Source: Taenia hydatigena
Lineage: Eukaryota; Platyhelminthes; Cestoda; Cyclophyllidea; Taeniidae
Direction of reading: 5' to 3'
Length of the DNA: 64,000 bases
NCBI GenBank assembly: GCA_036345935.2
Contig: JADWOT020000010.1
Span: 9,527,643 to 9,591,642 of the forward strand
The translations under genes and the position numbers were made by a program. Below the pieces are notes generated by a model. It was given only the letters and a program-made list of their open reading frames with translations. It searched no databases and was not told where the DNA came from. Below are positions 12,701 through 25,687 of this stretch, piece after piece (within the stretch, counting starts at the first letter, position 1; each line of letters begins with the position of its first letter).

Positions 12701-13290
12701 TTTGGTAGGAGAATCTTAATAAAGTGCAGTGCCTGCAATCAACAATGATCTTGGCCACTGCAGTGCAATTATTGTGACCACGACATTTAAATTTACAAAC
12801 TGCATGATGCTAATTTTTCTAAAAATGTGAGCAGAGCTTATCAAGGATCATCAATGAAACTCAAGTTCATTATTTGCTGCTACCATGAAAGCCACTGGAA
12901 TTCGAAGGACAATGTGGTAAGGCGGCAAGTTAATTTTGTCTATGGAATTCGGCTGCTGCGTGGTTTGGACAAACGATAGGCTAACAAGGACCGAAATGTT
13001 TATCTTGTCATTTATCAACACTAGAGAGCAATGTAGGCTGGATAGTTGGATGAGGCAGGAATCGGATTCGTGGGCGCTACAGCCTCCTGTAATATGTAGT
13101 CCGTGGCAGAATGAGCAAAATGTGTGGCCGGACTAGGAGGGAGCGCAATCGCAGTTAGTGAAGAGCCACACAAAGCCCTTCTTCAGCCAGTGCCGATGGA
13201 AACGTGCGCAATTATTTTAATACAAACATTTGGACTCTGATAGTACCAAATACATCGCAAGTTGAGGATCAGTCTCATGAAATGCGGTTG
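12700..13290. other. Intergenic, nothing recognised
   Basis: No supported gene or repeat was found between the second duplicon and the divergent pseudogene that starts at 13293. Confidence 0.4.
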
Positions 13291-13292
13291 CA

Positions 13293-13973
13293 ATGTGCAA
13301 GACAGGGAGGCTTTCAGCAATTGTGCAAATCGAAAATCGTGAATATCTCGATAGCGCAGACATCGCCAGTGTGTGTGAGGCACTGCTCAACATAAAGCCG
13401 CTTCCCAAATATTTCGCTTTTAAGGGCATTCCCCGTGATCGTGTGAGACATGTAAAGCGGGTGCACGCAGCACTTAGTCGCATGTTGCATCGCACTTTTA
13501 CAGTGGCAGATGATGCAGAGGCGAGATCAGAGTTAGAGGCGGTTGGCAAGGCTATGCCACAGTACAGTCAGAATCGCCAATTCCGCACAAGGGTTGTAAA
13601 CTTAAAATTCACTCAATTTAAATGGAAGCAGTGGCAAACCTATTTTAGAAATCATCGTTTCTTTGGGCAACACTCATATGCAGTGGACTGAGGGTGTGGA
13701 CAGTGATTACTTAAAGACACTTCCTCTAAAAGCAAAATTTTTGATCTTGATAATTTAGAAACAGAAGAAAGCAGGCAACTACATGTGCTGTCTGACACTT
13801 ACACCATCGGCCAATTCTATTTCGTGACGTATGTGAGGAATTCTGCGATGCAATTCAATAGTAGGCGCCGTTTGCTGTATGCGTTAAAGCGCATCATGAC
13901 CGTCATCACCCGCATCGCCTCTGATATGGCACGTCGCCCTCCATCGCTACTCGTCCTGGATGCCGATTTGTAG
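13293..13973 (+). pseudogene. Divergent F-box-like family member, copy G
   Basis: The segment REYLDSADIASVCEALLNIK aligns with the CKYLAAMDIVNVCEAMPYMR region of the intact copies, followed by an equivalent of KGILRSYV (KGIPRDRVRHV) and of the Cys-Cys-Met-Leu segment (ALSRMLHRTF). A stop lies at 13691. The homology resumes at 13785-13973 with NSAMQFNSRRRLLYALK, which corresponds to IDSALQCQ....LPSGLKRLI in copy B. This places it in an older subfamily together with 34861-35397. The middle is eroded, so I call it a relic. A short two-exon gene cannot be excluded. Confidence 0.6.
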
Positions 13974-16900
13974 CGAACAGAGGGGACGATGAATGTATGT
14001 CATCATTATGAGTGTCTTGTGACCAGTATGTATATGCCGAAGGAAAATGCTTTCGAAGCAGTAAAATGTGAAGCACCTGCGCTAACTACTTCGAGGTTGG
14101 CGCATTTACTACTCCTTAAAGTCCACTTGTTCACCTCATTCAAATTTTACAGTTCTTATCTAAGAAAGTCACATTCTCCTCAGTGGGCACTTTTGATCGC
14201 ACAGTTGACTTTGTTATTTTCACAAAATTTTGCAATTTAACGCCAACGATTGCATCAATCCATTGGCATGATACTCTTTACTGTTCCCGCGCTGCTACCA
14301 TAAATGAGGTTCCAAATAAATTCATGGGCTCGAGCCTTTCCTGCCCTTTTTAGAAGACTTCCTGGACTAACGTCAAGTATACTTTAGGATCACAGAGGAT
14401 AGTTAACTAGCTGACTATCTTCTAATAGCACTTTAATGCAGCAAATACTAAAGCCTTATTCCCTTCTTTAATATATCCGCTAACTTGGAAGCACAACAAA
14501 ATGGCTTATGTGGGGACCAATTCTGCGAGAACATCGAGTAGCCTTGTAAATGAGGCGTTGCCTATGAGAAATGCACAACTTCACGATTCGGGTTAAGTTT
14601 AGTTCATGTCTTCGAGTTGATTACAACCGCAACGTTGTGTCTTCCACGTCGATTGCGCTAGTGATTCAAACGAGATACACATCGTGGCGTCGTTTAAGTT
14701 AGAAGAAATTGCAAAGTTACGAATTGCAAAGCAATACTGCTTGGTTTGTTTAAAGTCCGCGTAAAATGAGGAGTTGAGAGCAGGATTCAGTGCTGTTTTG
14801 TGGTTGGTTGTGAGGCACCGGACTGTCCATTTACCATGGACATACTGAAACACTCTAAAAATGACAGCAGCAGGGTTACGAAACGTTTGGATCGTTTTTA
14901 GACATAAAGCTATGCATGTTTCTACAGCATTGTCCTACATTTCTTTATGAGCTAGTCAACAATTCAGACAAAAAACAAAAAGTAGTCAGAATATTTAGAG
15001 GTGTTCACTTAAAAAAATTGCTGCGTTTACTTCTTAGCCCCTTGTGCCAATGATCAACACCGTTGCTAACAACGCAAGGCGGTTTCATTGCCGCAGAATG
15101 GAAAGGAGGGTATTAAGGCGGCCTACCACTTCATAAGTGTGCCTTAGTTTGATACTACATTTTGATTATGTTTACTAATAGCAACAGGCTTGAAGTAGAA
15201 GCCCACTGTAATGCTATCAAAAGCATACTTTATGGCTGCTCAAGAAGACTGAACGACTTTGAGGTGGCCATCTATCTTCCGTAATCTGGTCATAAACAGT
15301 TCGTCAAAAAGCAAATGTGGTGCAGTTGCTATCTATACTACGGATGAATATCCTGTCTGCGAAATCGCTGCTTATCCATGGAAGTAGAGTAGCGAAATAG
15401 AGGTGGCTACTGAATTCTCATTGAACTCAACGGCAGCTCTGGTGTCCACACAATGTATGAAGGGTAGAAAGGTGAGCTTGCTTAAAAACATTCGTCGTGA
15501 ATCAACTAATTATGAGGCTTGTTTGTGGCAAGCCTGTGCAAAGAGATCAGTTTGTGGTGTCAGCAAGTGCAACACGAAACCCGCGTTAGTATGGTTGGTT
15601 GATTAATGCTAGCAGATCAGCGAATGCCGAGACGAGCATGTCAATGAAATCTTAGAATGGCCATGCTCAAAACCTAAAAAGGAATTCTTGATTCATTGTG
15701 ACCGTTGCCATTCATTGCTGTGGGGCAAATAGCTACAGGAGTTGGACAAATTTAGGCTGTATTTCGGTTTTTCATTGTATGAGAAAATTGCACTTTGTGA
15801 GCGATCACACTTGCTTTCAAATGCAGTTTTGAGATAATTAGTTAAAAAGACCTGTTGGGTCCCTTCACAGCTTTCTAGTTGCATTGTCACAGAAACGCGT
15901 ATGCTCCTTCACCTCGAGTCTTTGGTTAACGAAGTCTTTACAACACTGCACTCGCTCCTAATCACTGACATGTATCTTGCCTCTCTTTGCTTCTTTAAGT
16001 GCATATGCTCATGGAACTACCCAGCATGCAAGTGGTTTTCATGAAGTGTGAGCAGATGCTGTCAAGCAGTTAGTCCAAATGTCCAAGGAATGTAGGACTC
16101 AGCATTCTACTATATGCAAACGAAGTTCATCCGAGAATCATGGTGAACACCAGTGGCGGTTGAGTAGACAGAGCAGGATTCCAGTTCAGATCACCGTGAA
16201 CAATGGCGAAAGTCCGTCCTCAAGTAGCCCACTTTACTCTCCACAACGCTAGTAAGCCTGCGTAGAACTAACGAAGGCTTTACACTTAGCCCTTTCCCTT
16301 CATACGTACCTACGCTTACCCATCACATGCAACCCATGCGCTTCCATGCCACATTCCCGTTTACTCATGCATACAACATGCTAGCAGAACATCAGACTAC
16401 TTATTTATCGTCCTTGATTGTTAGCATGATGCGAAGGTGGGCAGCGAGGACAAATGAGTTTTGACAGCTGTGGAACGGGCATTAAAACGCGCATTAGGAA
16501 TTCGAAGGCTCCACATTATCCACCCAAATGTATGTAAACTTACAAATCGGCACTCTCTGCGTTTGAGTTGTTGTTAATTGAATGCAAGCGGAATGCAGGC
16601 TGTGGACGGTCCCACCGAATCGCTCACAGTGAACTGGACTTGAACCTCGAACTGCTCAACCAGTAGTCAGTGTTGACCCTGTTGCAGCTCACATGAACTC
16701 CACTGACACTAGATCAGATGCTGAATTTCCTTCTCCTCTGACCGCTAGTTCCATCCAGCACCCAACTGAGTGCCGATCCCTGTCCCACCGTTTAGGGTGG
16801 TCATTTCTCCATCATGTACCAACGCAATGCTCACGACGGGCCACGCAGGAGTATAGCTTCATTCGGTGCTTGAATGACAGAGCTTTACTTCCATTCCTGA

Positions 16901-17972
16901 TTGTTTGGAGGATGTATTCATATCTGCTGACACAGCAGAAGTGTACGTTGGATGTCCTAAGTTTAGGGCGATGGTTCCGTTGTAACGTGACGTCTCCTTT
17001 AGCTTTCCAGTGTGTTTCGTTCAACCAACGCCCATGAACCGATAAATTCAACACGCCAAATAGCGACAACTACATTTTTAAGTCGGAATCTGTCACTTGT
17101 ATATCCATTCTTTTCACAATGCCGCAACGATTCATTTTTTATGGCATACGGATTTGTATATACCTGACAAGGGAACCCGCAATAGCGTCCTTGTCTACCC
17201 ATTCTTAGCCCTTTTCCATCCTTTCCTCAAAGGACGTCTAACAGCCCTTACATACCTAGAGCAAGTTACGTGTTGTCCAGGTCGAATTGGGTAGAGAAAA
17301 CGGCAGATTTAGTTTGCGTTACATGTACCGTTCGTTCGCCAGTCTTCCATCAGTTGATATTGCACTAGTGCAGTAAACATTGGAATCAAGCCTTTGTGGT
17401 TGACTGAATCAAATGGCATTGCACTTTGTGATAACTAGAAAATGGCAAATGCTTCTACGAATGCAGAAAGCCCGCTTAAATGCTTCAAATAAACACAGAG
17501 ATGTTTGATATCAAAGCAAGTGCTACCCTCAGATTATTCAAACACTTCAATGGCACCCTTTCCTTGCCTGCCGCGATGGCTGCTCCACACTAAACAGTAC
17601 GAAACGGCTCACTAGATTTCCATCCCCACGCTTATGTCAACAAAGACTAACCCCATCATCTGAATGCGCGCGCCACGCGTTGTCAGAATCTAATACTTTA
17701 AGTCGCACTTCATCATGCATTGTTCCTACCCATCCTAATGGGCAGAGAAGTTAAAGTGTGTTGCAGCCACTTGAGTTGTCAGAAAGTAAGAGCAAAATGA
17801 AAACGGGGCAACAAACTAAGACCTCTACATTGCCATTGCACAGTCTGAAACGGAGGATTAGTCCACCCTTTAAAATGTGGCAAAAGGAAATCAAATGGAT
17901 TAGTAAGTGCCATTGAATAGTAGAGCGGAAAACGTTAACGTTTTGATGGAATATAGTTGATGGCAAAAGCGC

Positions 17973-18107
17973 ATGAAGCATTTGGCTGGAGTAAACCTGG
18001 CAGATTGTGCAGTCGGTGACCTCGCCAGGCTAAACACTTCCCTCACGGCAATGGCTAACTCGAATCAGGCGCACATTCATGCGTTTCACTCAATCGAACT
18101 CTGCTAA
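17973..18107 (+). CDS. 44-codon upstream ORF of gene B
   Basis: It starts MKHLAGVNLADCAVGD and ends HAFHSIELC before TAA, with exactly the same length as its equivalents at 4874-5008, 37956-38090 and 40044-39910. The stop lies 58 nt upstream of the ATG at 18166. No ATG lies in the 58-nt gap, so a ribosome translating this ORF would have to reinitiate to make protein B. Whether it is translated is unknown. Confidence 0.35.
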   Translation: MKHLAGVNLADCAVGDLARLNTSLTAMANSNQAHIHAFHSIELC

Positions 18108-18165
18108 TAGCGAATAAATTACAAGTCTGAGGTAAGATTTATTTAGTAAACCTGCGAGGTGCACA

Positions 18166-19152
18166 ATGGAGAGGATTCCTCAACATGTACGAATCGAGAT
18201 TTGCAAATACCTTGCTGCCATGGACATCGTCAATGTGTGTGAGGCAATGCCCTACATGAGGTCAGTTCTCAGGTCTCTCACCATCAAAGGCATTTTGCGC
18301 AGTTACGTTCGGCGAATGGAGTGGGTGGACGCAAAACTTTGCTGCATGCTGTATTTAACTCGTGCCCTTGTAAAGAGAAAAGCTGACCCAGAGGTGAAGG
18401 CACAATCAGAAGGAGTGGCTCTATTCACTGCTCTACGATACTACCAAGAATGTTGCCAATTCACTCCGCAGTACATAAACCATGTCCTAACTGATTGTGG
18501 CAGGACCATTCGATTTCTAATGCTTGGATGCAACGTTATGGATTTGGGTCCCTTTCATCCCCTTTGGCCTTCTCTCCATTATGTGGCTTATAGGTGTGGA
18601 AGACCACTGCAACTGAACTACCACGTTGCACCTGATCCTATTGAAAGGGTCGCTATCTTTTCGAACTTTGAGATTCATATCAATGAAGAATACATAGAAG
18701 GGAGAAATGACCGCTATCACAGGTCCTTCGAGGCGTCTTATCTCCGTAAATTTGACTGTGTGGTGTACATGATCGATTCTGCACTGCAATGTCAGGTTGG
18801 GTGCAGTCTTCCATCTGGATTAAAACGCCTCATTTTCCGCATCACCAACCTCGCTGTTAAACAGATGACTCGCCCTCCACTGCTCTTCATCTTGAACATA
18901 AATTTGCAAGAGACACAAGATCTTGCCTCTACGGGTGAGTCTTTTGAGCGTCTCATAGCCAGTATTCACAGACTCGACAGAATTGCATTGCGAAGGTCTG
19001 GCAGAACTGCAGCAGGACTACCACCTTATAACTGGTGGAGGGTGTGTCATCTGCACCAACAGGATGGATGGTTCGTGAATCTGTATGAGGCGTTTCAAAT
19101 GGCTGCGTTGCAAATAGCTGACATCGACGCCGCAAGAAGCAGCCAAGAATAA
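18166..19152 (+). CDS. F-box-like family protein, copy B (intact, 328 aa)
   Basis: This single-exon ORF of 328 codons is one of two intact family members here. Residues about 3-40 (PQHVRIEICKYLAAMDIVNV) have the hydrophobic spacing of an F-box, which would point to an SCF ubiquitin-ligase adaptor role. This is inference from pattern only, and the usual Trp is missing. Residues 41-328 show no recognised repeat (LRR, WD or Kelch) but hold family-specific blocks: MEWVDAKLCCMLY (51-63), LRYYQECCQF (90-99), RFLMLGCNVMDLG (116-128), MIDSALQC near the middle, and PYNWWRVCHLHQ with LYEAFQMAALQIA at the end. No signal peptide or membrane span is visible. The start is the ATG conserved in every copy. 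No intron is needed, and the duplication includes long non-coding flanks, so it spread as genomic DNA rather than as retrocopies. Confidence 0.7.
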   Translation: MERIPQHVRIEICKYLAAMDIVNVCEAMPYMRSVLRSLTIKGILRSYVRRMEWVDAKLCCMLYLTRALVKRKADPEVKAQSEGVALFTALRYYQECCQFTPQYINHVLTDCGRTIRFLMLGCNVMDLGPFHPLWPSLHYVAYRCGRPLQLNYHVAPDPIERVAIFSNFEIHINEEYIEGRNDRYHRSFEASYLRKFDCVVYMIDSALQCQVGCSLPSGLKRLIFRITNLAVKQMTRPPLLFILNINLQETQDLASTGESFERLIASIHRLDRIALRRSGRTAAGLPPYNWWRVCHLHQQDGWFVNLYEAFQMAALQIADIDAARSSQE

Positions 19153-20559
19153 AATGTGTCATCGAGTGCACCTGTAGTGCGATTCAGGTAGAAACCTGTC
19201 CTTTTATGCCATCCCGCTATCCCACACTTTGCTTTGGTACATGGGATTGTATTGTGTTTCAGGCTGGATTTCGTTTCATTGCTTGTGTGGTTCTGTTAAA
19301 CTTTAACCTTCGGCCTGCTGCGATAACTTCCTACCACTTGAATCTGCAAAACGGTGGTTAGGTGGGCGAATGATAACGAGAGGGTGCTACTGATCACCGG
19401 TTGTGCTTCTCTTCATGCCAAAACGTGGACGGATTAGGACGGTCCAACTTTTGGCGGCTTTGAGTAAAACACGCAGCCGCAGATATAATCCAACCAAACG
19501 ATTTCGTCTCTGGGATTGCCTAGCGCATTGATGGTGGATCAATTTGCAACCCAGAACAGAATCCTCCGTGTGGCTGGTTTTAAAGAATGTTTGCTAGATT
19601 TGAAGAATGTTTTACTAGTTGGACAGCTAATCTGGCTCTGCATTTCGATGGCACGATTTCACTGAAGGCGAGCAGAGATTCGCAATGCCAACACATTGCT
19701 CAGCCAATGCATTCACAGCCTGTCTCTTGTCGTGGACAATTTTGAACGAGAACTTCATCACCTTGTAAGGTAGAATGCAGAATATTAGGCTATTGGTTTA
19801 TTTCAAATGAACGAGGCATTTGGATTGGCAATTAATGAATTTCGGTTACCGTTAATTGAGCTTTCGTATGGTAAAGAGCGTAAGTGAACTCACCGCATTT
19901 CTCACGTGAATTCGACTTGATTCCTCAACCACATAATCAGTAGTCAGAGCTCGCCTGCTTAGAGCTCGAATAAACTGCCCTGACATCTTATGAGATGCTA
20001 AGCTGCACCACACTCAGACGATTAATCATACTTAGTAGCATTCTGATCCCTAGTTTCTGGTTTATCTCACTCGATGGTCATCTCTATGAAGGCAGGTCTT
20101 GGTGCATGTCCTTTTTCATGAAGCAATAAAAGTTTACAAACGTCAATTTTTGGGAAAGCGAAATGCTAAATTTGCCTCTTAATGCTTCAAATCTACAGCT
20201 AAATGCCTTTCGTGGCTCACTGATGCCGCTGGCACAAAAGCTGTGCTTCTCTTCTTAGAAATGCGACATAAACTTCGTCGGGCTGTAAAGCTTAGTGTGG
20301 GCGCAGGCTACCTCATAGCTAAACCACTTCACTGCATCAGCGTTGGAGGATGAGGTTAAATTAGGCGACTCATGTCACGCATAAAAGTCTTTGTTAAAAG
20401 CCACAGGATGGTGCAACACACTTAGAGTCACACGAAAACACCAAGACAAACAGCCATTGTACTATGAAGATCTGATTTTGTGAAGCATTAGCGTGTATCA
20501 AGAGGTCTTTTGCAGCAGTGGATTTCTAATTTCCACCTCTGAGGCCGAACGCCGCTTCA

Positions 20560-22240
20560 ATCTCTATGTAATGACTGAAATAGATGAGTAGTTAAATGGA
20601 CACATAAAAGGCTGGATGAGGGTTATTCTTAGCTAATATTTCCCCGTAACTTACTGCTCCATTATGTGCAGTTGCCTTGGGTACAGCTGACCACATAGAT
20701 TTCAGGCCAGCGCTTTCTACCTGCCAAATCTACTCTGCTTTAGCAATGAATCAGTTTCCTTACCATCCTCATAGAATACTGTCCAGCCGGAGTTTGGAGG
20801 CGCGTGGGCAAGCTCTATTTGAATAGTCTCAGCTTTGATAAGTTAGTCTTCAATCAAAAATTTGCCTTAATGTGCTGCCATGTTATGAGGCTTTGTATGC
20901 GAGAGGGAGTAGATTTTTCACGGCTAGTCACTGAGTTCACGAATTGCCCTCACGCTAAGATGCGGTACTTGGGAGATGCTATTTCCTGATGCAATGAACT
21001 CGAGCGTTTCATTCCTCGGACGCTGTGCCTTGATGACTCAACATGACCTTCCAATCATGCTAGTAGTTTTACTGTCCTTATGTAAGAAAGCAGATAGCAT
21101 GGTCTCGTTCGATACTAAGTGTTATCACATCTTCGGGGAGAAATCGAAGCATAGCATCTCAAGTAATTAAAATAAAACACTGAGGCCAAGTGAGTGGGTC
21201 ATGCGCACGCATCTGCGTGTCACAACACGCTTCATGAATGGTCACGTCGTTCTCCGTCGTTGCATTTGGGGACCCCAGGTAACAACCGTCCTTTATTTTA
21301 TGCACTCCACTTAGGGACTTTGAATACGATATGCTTTCCTTTTGAAGAGCAACAAAAACGAAATAAAGCTTGGTGCTTGAGTTGAAAACTTTGGCACCTC
21401 TATCGATGCAAATTGTGGGTGCATAAACCATGTGCAATCTCTACATATACTTCCCCCACTCTCTTCTCCCCTACTCATCGCCCACAAAATTAGCACAGCA
21501 TACACTGAACAGATTTGCTTTAATAGTGCTCGTCACACCACCTAAAGATATTGCCACAAGGAGGCATTTGACGATGTGAATATCATTGACTCCACAATCA
21601 CCTGTAACTAAACAAGTGGATTTATCAAGCTGACACCATGGCCTTGCCATTTAGTTGGCTTGATACCACCAAATGCCATGCAATCACATGCTTTTCCTGT
21701 TTTACAGCAAAGGAGGAAGCGCAACTTACACAGTCAGCAATATTTGTGGAATCCGATTGTAAACACTTTTAAATGCTCTTCGAAGATGGATGCCACAATC
21801 GTTGGGCTCTGTAATATCGCGTGTTTACGAGTGGCATCGGACACTGCATTTATCCATTGAGAAAAGGAACAGAAGAGAGCAATCATTGCAAAATATGACG
21901 TCCATGGAAATCACAGATAAGCATACCATGCATGTGCTATTTATTCGAGCTTCCCTTCTCATCGGTGCTTGGCGCCGCTGTCATCAGACTGCTTGCTGTG
22001 GACTTGGCTGCTATCCTCAGCATTGGAAGTGAGGATTCGCGACAAGGCCCACTGGAATGCTTCAAGCATTGAACTTAAACTGCAGAAAGGGAATTACGTT
22101 GCGTACGATAAATGGAAATGAGAAAATGAAACAAAACGCCTGCCTTGTTAATCCACAGTGTGACACATTAATGTGAGCACCGATTTCGAAAGAAGACAAC
22201 AAGGAATGTAAGTGGAATATAGGTTGCAAGTAAATGTTAG
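20560..22240. other. Apparently unique intergenic DNA
   Basis: Only short unsupported ORFs occur here. I see no match to the duplicated blocks and no exon of a family I recognise. Confidence 0.4.
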
Positions 22241-22600
22241 GGTGGAAAAAGTTACAGCTTGGGCCGACTTAATTGCTCGCAAAATTGCAAGAAACATTTG
22301 GCTGGATTAAACGTGGCCGATTGTGCGGTCAGTAGCAAAGCCAGACCAAACGCTTACACTACAGAGAGAGTTGATTCAAAATAAGTGCTCATTCATGCGC
22401 CTTATTCAAGCGATCTCTGCCAATAGCGAAAACATCGCAAGTTGCCATTCGGATTCGTTGAGCAAATCTCCAGTGCATACGATGGAGAGGCTTCTTCCAC
22501 ATCTGCGAATCGAGATTCGCAAACACCTCAATGGCACAGACATCGTCAATTTATGAGGCAGTGCGCAGCATGAAGTCGGTCATGAGGTGTGTCAAGATAA
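22240..22600 (+). pseudogene. F-box-like family, 5' fragment H
   Basis: The flank from about 22240 matches the upstream flank of the other copies, including the degraded upstream-ORF region (KKHLAGLNVADCAV, with its start codon lost). The ATG at 22482 begins MERLLPHLRIEIRKHLNGTD. A two-base deletion after the DIVN codons gives a stop at 22554-22556. Similarity ends near 22600. It is a truncated and frameshifted relic, more diverged than copies A-F. Confidence 0.7.
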
Positions 22601-24910
22601 TCAAACGGTGCAATACTTCGCCCTGATGGTCTGCATCTGCAGGGCATCTTATAAGTACGAGATAGGAAACTAAGAGAATTAATACGATGCCCAGCGCGTG
22701 TGGCCCATTCATTTGGAATCACCTTTAACTACTTAGAGTTACCCCAGTACAACTTCAAGTTTTTAGAGTCTCTCAGGTAAAAATGAGTTCATTAGATCAA
22801 ACGTTTACGTTTATCTCCACATATTTTGCTCATTTAAGACGCTTGCTTCTGCTTCCTCATTCTCCAATGTGGACGAACCACCCTCAACGCGAGACAGGGT
22901 CAGGGAATGATTCGCCATGCGTGTTGACTTGTCGAGGCCACTGTTTCGGGAACCTAGAAGAACAAGTAAATTGAAGCGGACGTCTGATACAGTTCTCTTA
23001 CTGACCTCCCTTTGACGAAATATTGCATTTTGCTTCTGACTAAAAGCTAGATGGCTAGCCAGTGAGTTAGCTTCAGTGGTATTATGGGTGAATTGGGCGC
23101 GGTCCACAATGAGTTCACGTACGAGGTCTGGTAAAAGCTATCCTTGAGGCGAAGAAGGAAAAAATGTTACAGACTAAGAAGAACGGTAAATCACTTATAT
23201 ACAAAAAGACTTTTCCATGCCGAACCCGTTGGCGATAAAGACATCGATCGAATGAGGATGTGCGGAAAAGTGGGAGTGGATTGACTGCAGAATGCCCCTT
23301 GGCTAAACCACATCATCGAATCGGTGCAAAAGGACTTAGTTAGGCCTTTTAATCCATGGCAGGAATAAAATATTCTGCCTCCAAGTGTTTGGAGCCAAAT
23401 GAGAACTCAGTAATCGCAATTTACATCCTTCACCCAACATGCAAATGCATTTGGTAGCGCTGCTAAATAAATGCTTACGCATGCAAGTTCCTTTCCTCAA
23501 CAGAGCGTTTCAGCAGACAGATGAGGAGAGCTAATTCCCGTGCAGATATCTTCGACTCTCACAATTAACTTCAGCCACTGTTGCATTGGGCATCATTTGC
23601 AATACATTTGGGGCTCCATTCACCAGGTAGGCTTTATGACGTTTTGGCCTTTCGCTTGTGCAACGGCGATCCGTTCTCAGCTTGTTTCACACACTCCGCA
23701 TTTAAGTAAAATTCCGGGTAAATTTGCAAGACAAAAAGGCACACACCAAGAGTGGAGGCATGTTTCGTCAAGTTCTAACCGCCCTGCTCCGCTATCCCAG
23801 GGATGTGTATGGCCTTCCCCTCCAACCAATCATCCATCATCAGAAAGCATTCGCAACATTCATGCGCAGTAGCATAATAACAATGTTTGCACTTCCTATT
23901 GCTAACATATATTTCACCTACTTTTGCCTCTTAAAGAGCAGCCTCTCGCAAAATTCACTTGCATACAAATTGGCATCGTGAATCGCGAATTGAGGCTGTC
24001 AGGACTGTGGAACACAGCATCCACCTGAGTGTTAGCGAAGTTAGTCCAATTTATGAGGAAAGCAACAGTGGTGCCTGAGTAGAGGCATCGGGATTTTAAG
24101 CATCGTTCTCACTTTCACTTCAATTATCTCTTTGCTTATTTACCACAAATTGTGCTGAGTCACACACCACCACGGTTAGTCTAGTGTCACGTCTTTGTGT
24201 ACTGCTGGAGGTAGCATTTGACAGGCAGGGAGACAGCGACTCTACACTTACTGCAGACGAAAGCGCTAAAGAATTGTGGTGACCCTCACTTTGCTTATGG
24301 CTGCTTGCCTCACCAGCGGCAATGGCGATTTGCAACGAGACTTAATGGGACGTCTCATGCACTTCAACGAAAATGCCATTTTATTGGTGAAGAGGCTGCA
24401 TTCTCCACCAATCACATGTGGGTGCGCTCGCTGCAAAGACTTCCCACTATTACGAAAAACACCATTGACTTGTCTGTAGAGATTGACCAAGGGACATTTA
24501 ACACGATTACGCCTAGACGACTAACTCTGTTTGTTCTGATTCAGCGTACTTCAAGCTTTAACTTCAATTTCACCGAGTCCCGTCAAAATACTCGCGTTTT
24601 ATCTTATTATCAGGGGCGGATTCCTATGCAGCAAAAGTATGCCTTTTGAATGGGGTGAAACCTGAGCACACATATTTGAAACGTCAGTCTTGAAACCACA
24701 CAATCTTCAGCAATGGAATGAATAGAGTGTTCAAATGATGCAGACATGTGTTTAAAAGCATTTACAAGTGCAAACGAGAATCGACTTGTGTGGTCTCACA
24801 TCCGCTTTAGATTCTCTTTTGAGAGATAGTGTAGTTAGACGTAAGCAATGAGAACTCGCCTTTTCAACTGTGCGTCATTGAATCGGAGGCGTTTAATGTC
24901 GGAATTGCTC
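22600..24910. other. Intergenic, nothing firmly recognised
   Basis: Several ORFs of 60-143 codons overlap in different frames, the longest at 24218-24649. None has a recognisable domain or a second copy in the window, so I leave them out. Confidence 0.35.
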
Positions 24911-24929
24911 TATTTCAACTTTACTCGAA

Positions 24930-25324
24930 GAGAGTGCTTTACAGGTTGGCAACCACGCGCATTAAATTCTGCATTCACGACTACGATGTAGAGGCGTTTT
25001 GTAAATGCCTCACAAGCATGCATCTCACCAATGTCTGCAAGATGATGCCTAGCATTGAGAGAAACCTCAAATATATCAGCATGGAAAGGCATCTTACGTG
25101 AATCTGTTCAACGAACGCAGTAGCCGAATGCAATGCTATGCAGTTTTTCACAGAGGCGATATCAGAGGCAGAGGCCCTTTTTGAGGCCATAGAAAGGCCA
25201 AGCCATTTTTATATTGAGGGATTCGGGCTTTCGCACATCGTGTTATGTGTGCATGCAAACGTAGGCTTCCCATCCATGGTCAACAGTAACGCAACCGAAA
25301 TGCGCCCATGGGACTGTGCTGCTT
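24930..25324 (+). pseudogene. Divergent F-box-like family relic, copy L
   Basis: Read in +, the segments FCKCLTSMHLTNVCKMMPSI and then FFTEAISEAEALFEAIE line up with ICKYLAAMDIVNVCEAMPYM and the AQSEG.ALFTAL block of the intact copies. A stop codon interrupts at the point equivalent to KGILRSYV. The last 40 codons before 25324 are not alignable by eye. This is an old degenerate copy of the divergent subfamily. Confidence 0.45.
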
Positions 25325-25687
25325 AGTGTGTAGTGGACACTTGTTAGGATTACTGGAATGCTTGGAATGGCCAAGCTTATTTTTGTATAGAGGAATTCGG
25401 ATTCCAGCACAATGAAATTTGTATCCAGTTTAATTTACACGTGCTCATAATAACGGCCACATCGATCCTTACAATTGTGTTCAAATGACATTTATAGGCC
25501 GTAAACAGCTTTATTTGCCTAAAATTAAGTGACATAGTTAACTATGTTGCCACAATTTGACGGTTCTTTATACGTCAAACTCTAGCTCTCTGAAGATGAA
25601 TGCAGATGTGCGGTGGTGAATACATCAGGAATTCGTGGCTTTTGTAAATGGAGAGTCAATTGCCTCCCAATCAAATCAAGGATAGTA

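Larger units (their letters stand above)
14235..20560 (+). repeat. Segmental duplicon B (carries intact gene B)
   Basis: It is the longest copy of the main duplicon. Its left part (14235-14860) matches 42715-43260. The central part (14880-17200) matches 1870-4140. The gene-proximal part (17500-18165) matches 4480-5066, 44950-45593 and 37610-38148. The 3' flank to about 19760 matches 46566-47183. The continuation 19800-20560 matches only 30030-30660, downstream of the truncated copy I. Different copies therefore retain different lengths of one ancestral unit. Confidence 0.8.

Noticed and set aside
24218..24649. 143-codon ORF on +
   Set aside because: Overlapping frames are also open, there is no domain and no second copy; the length is within what chance allows.
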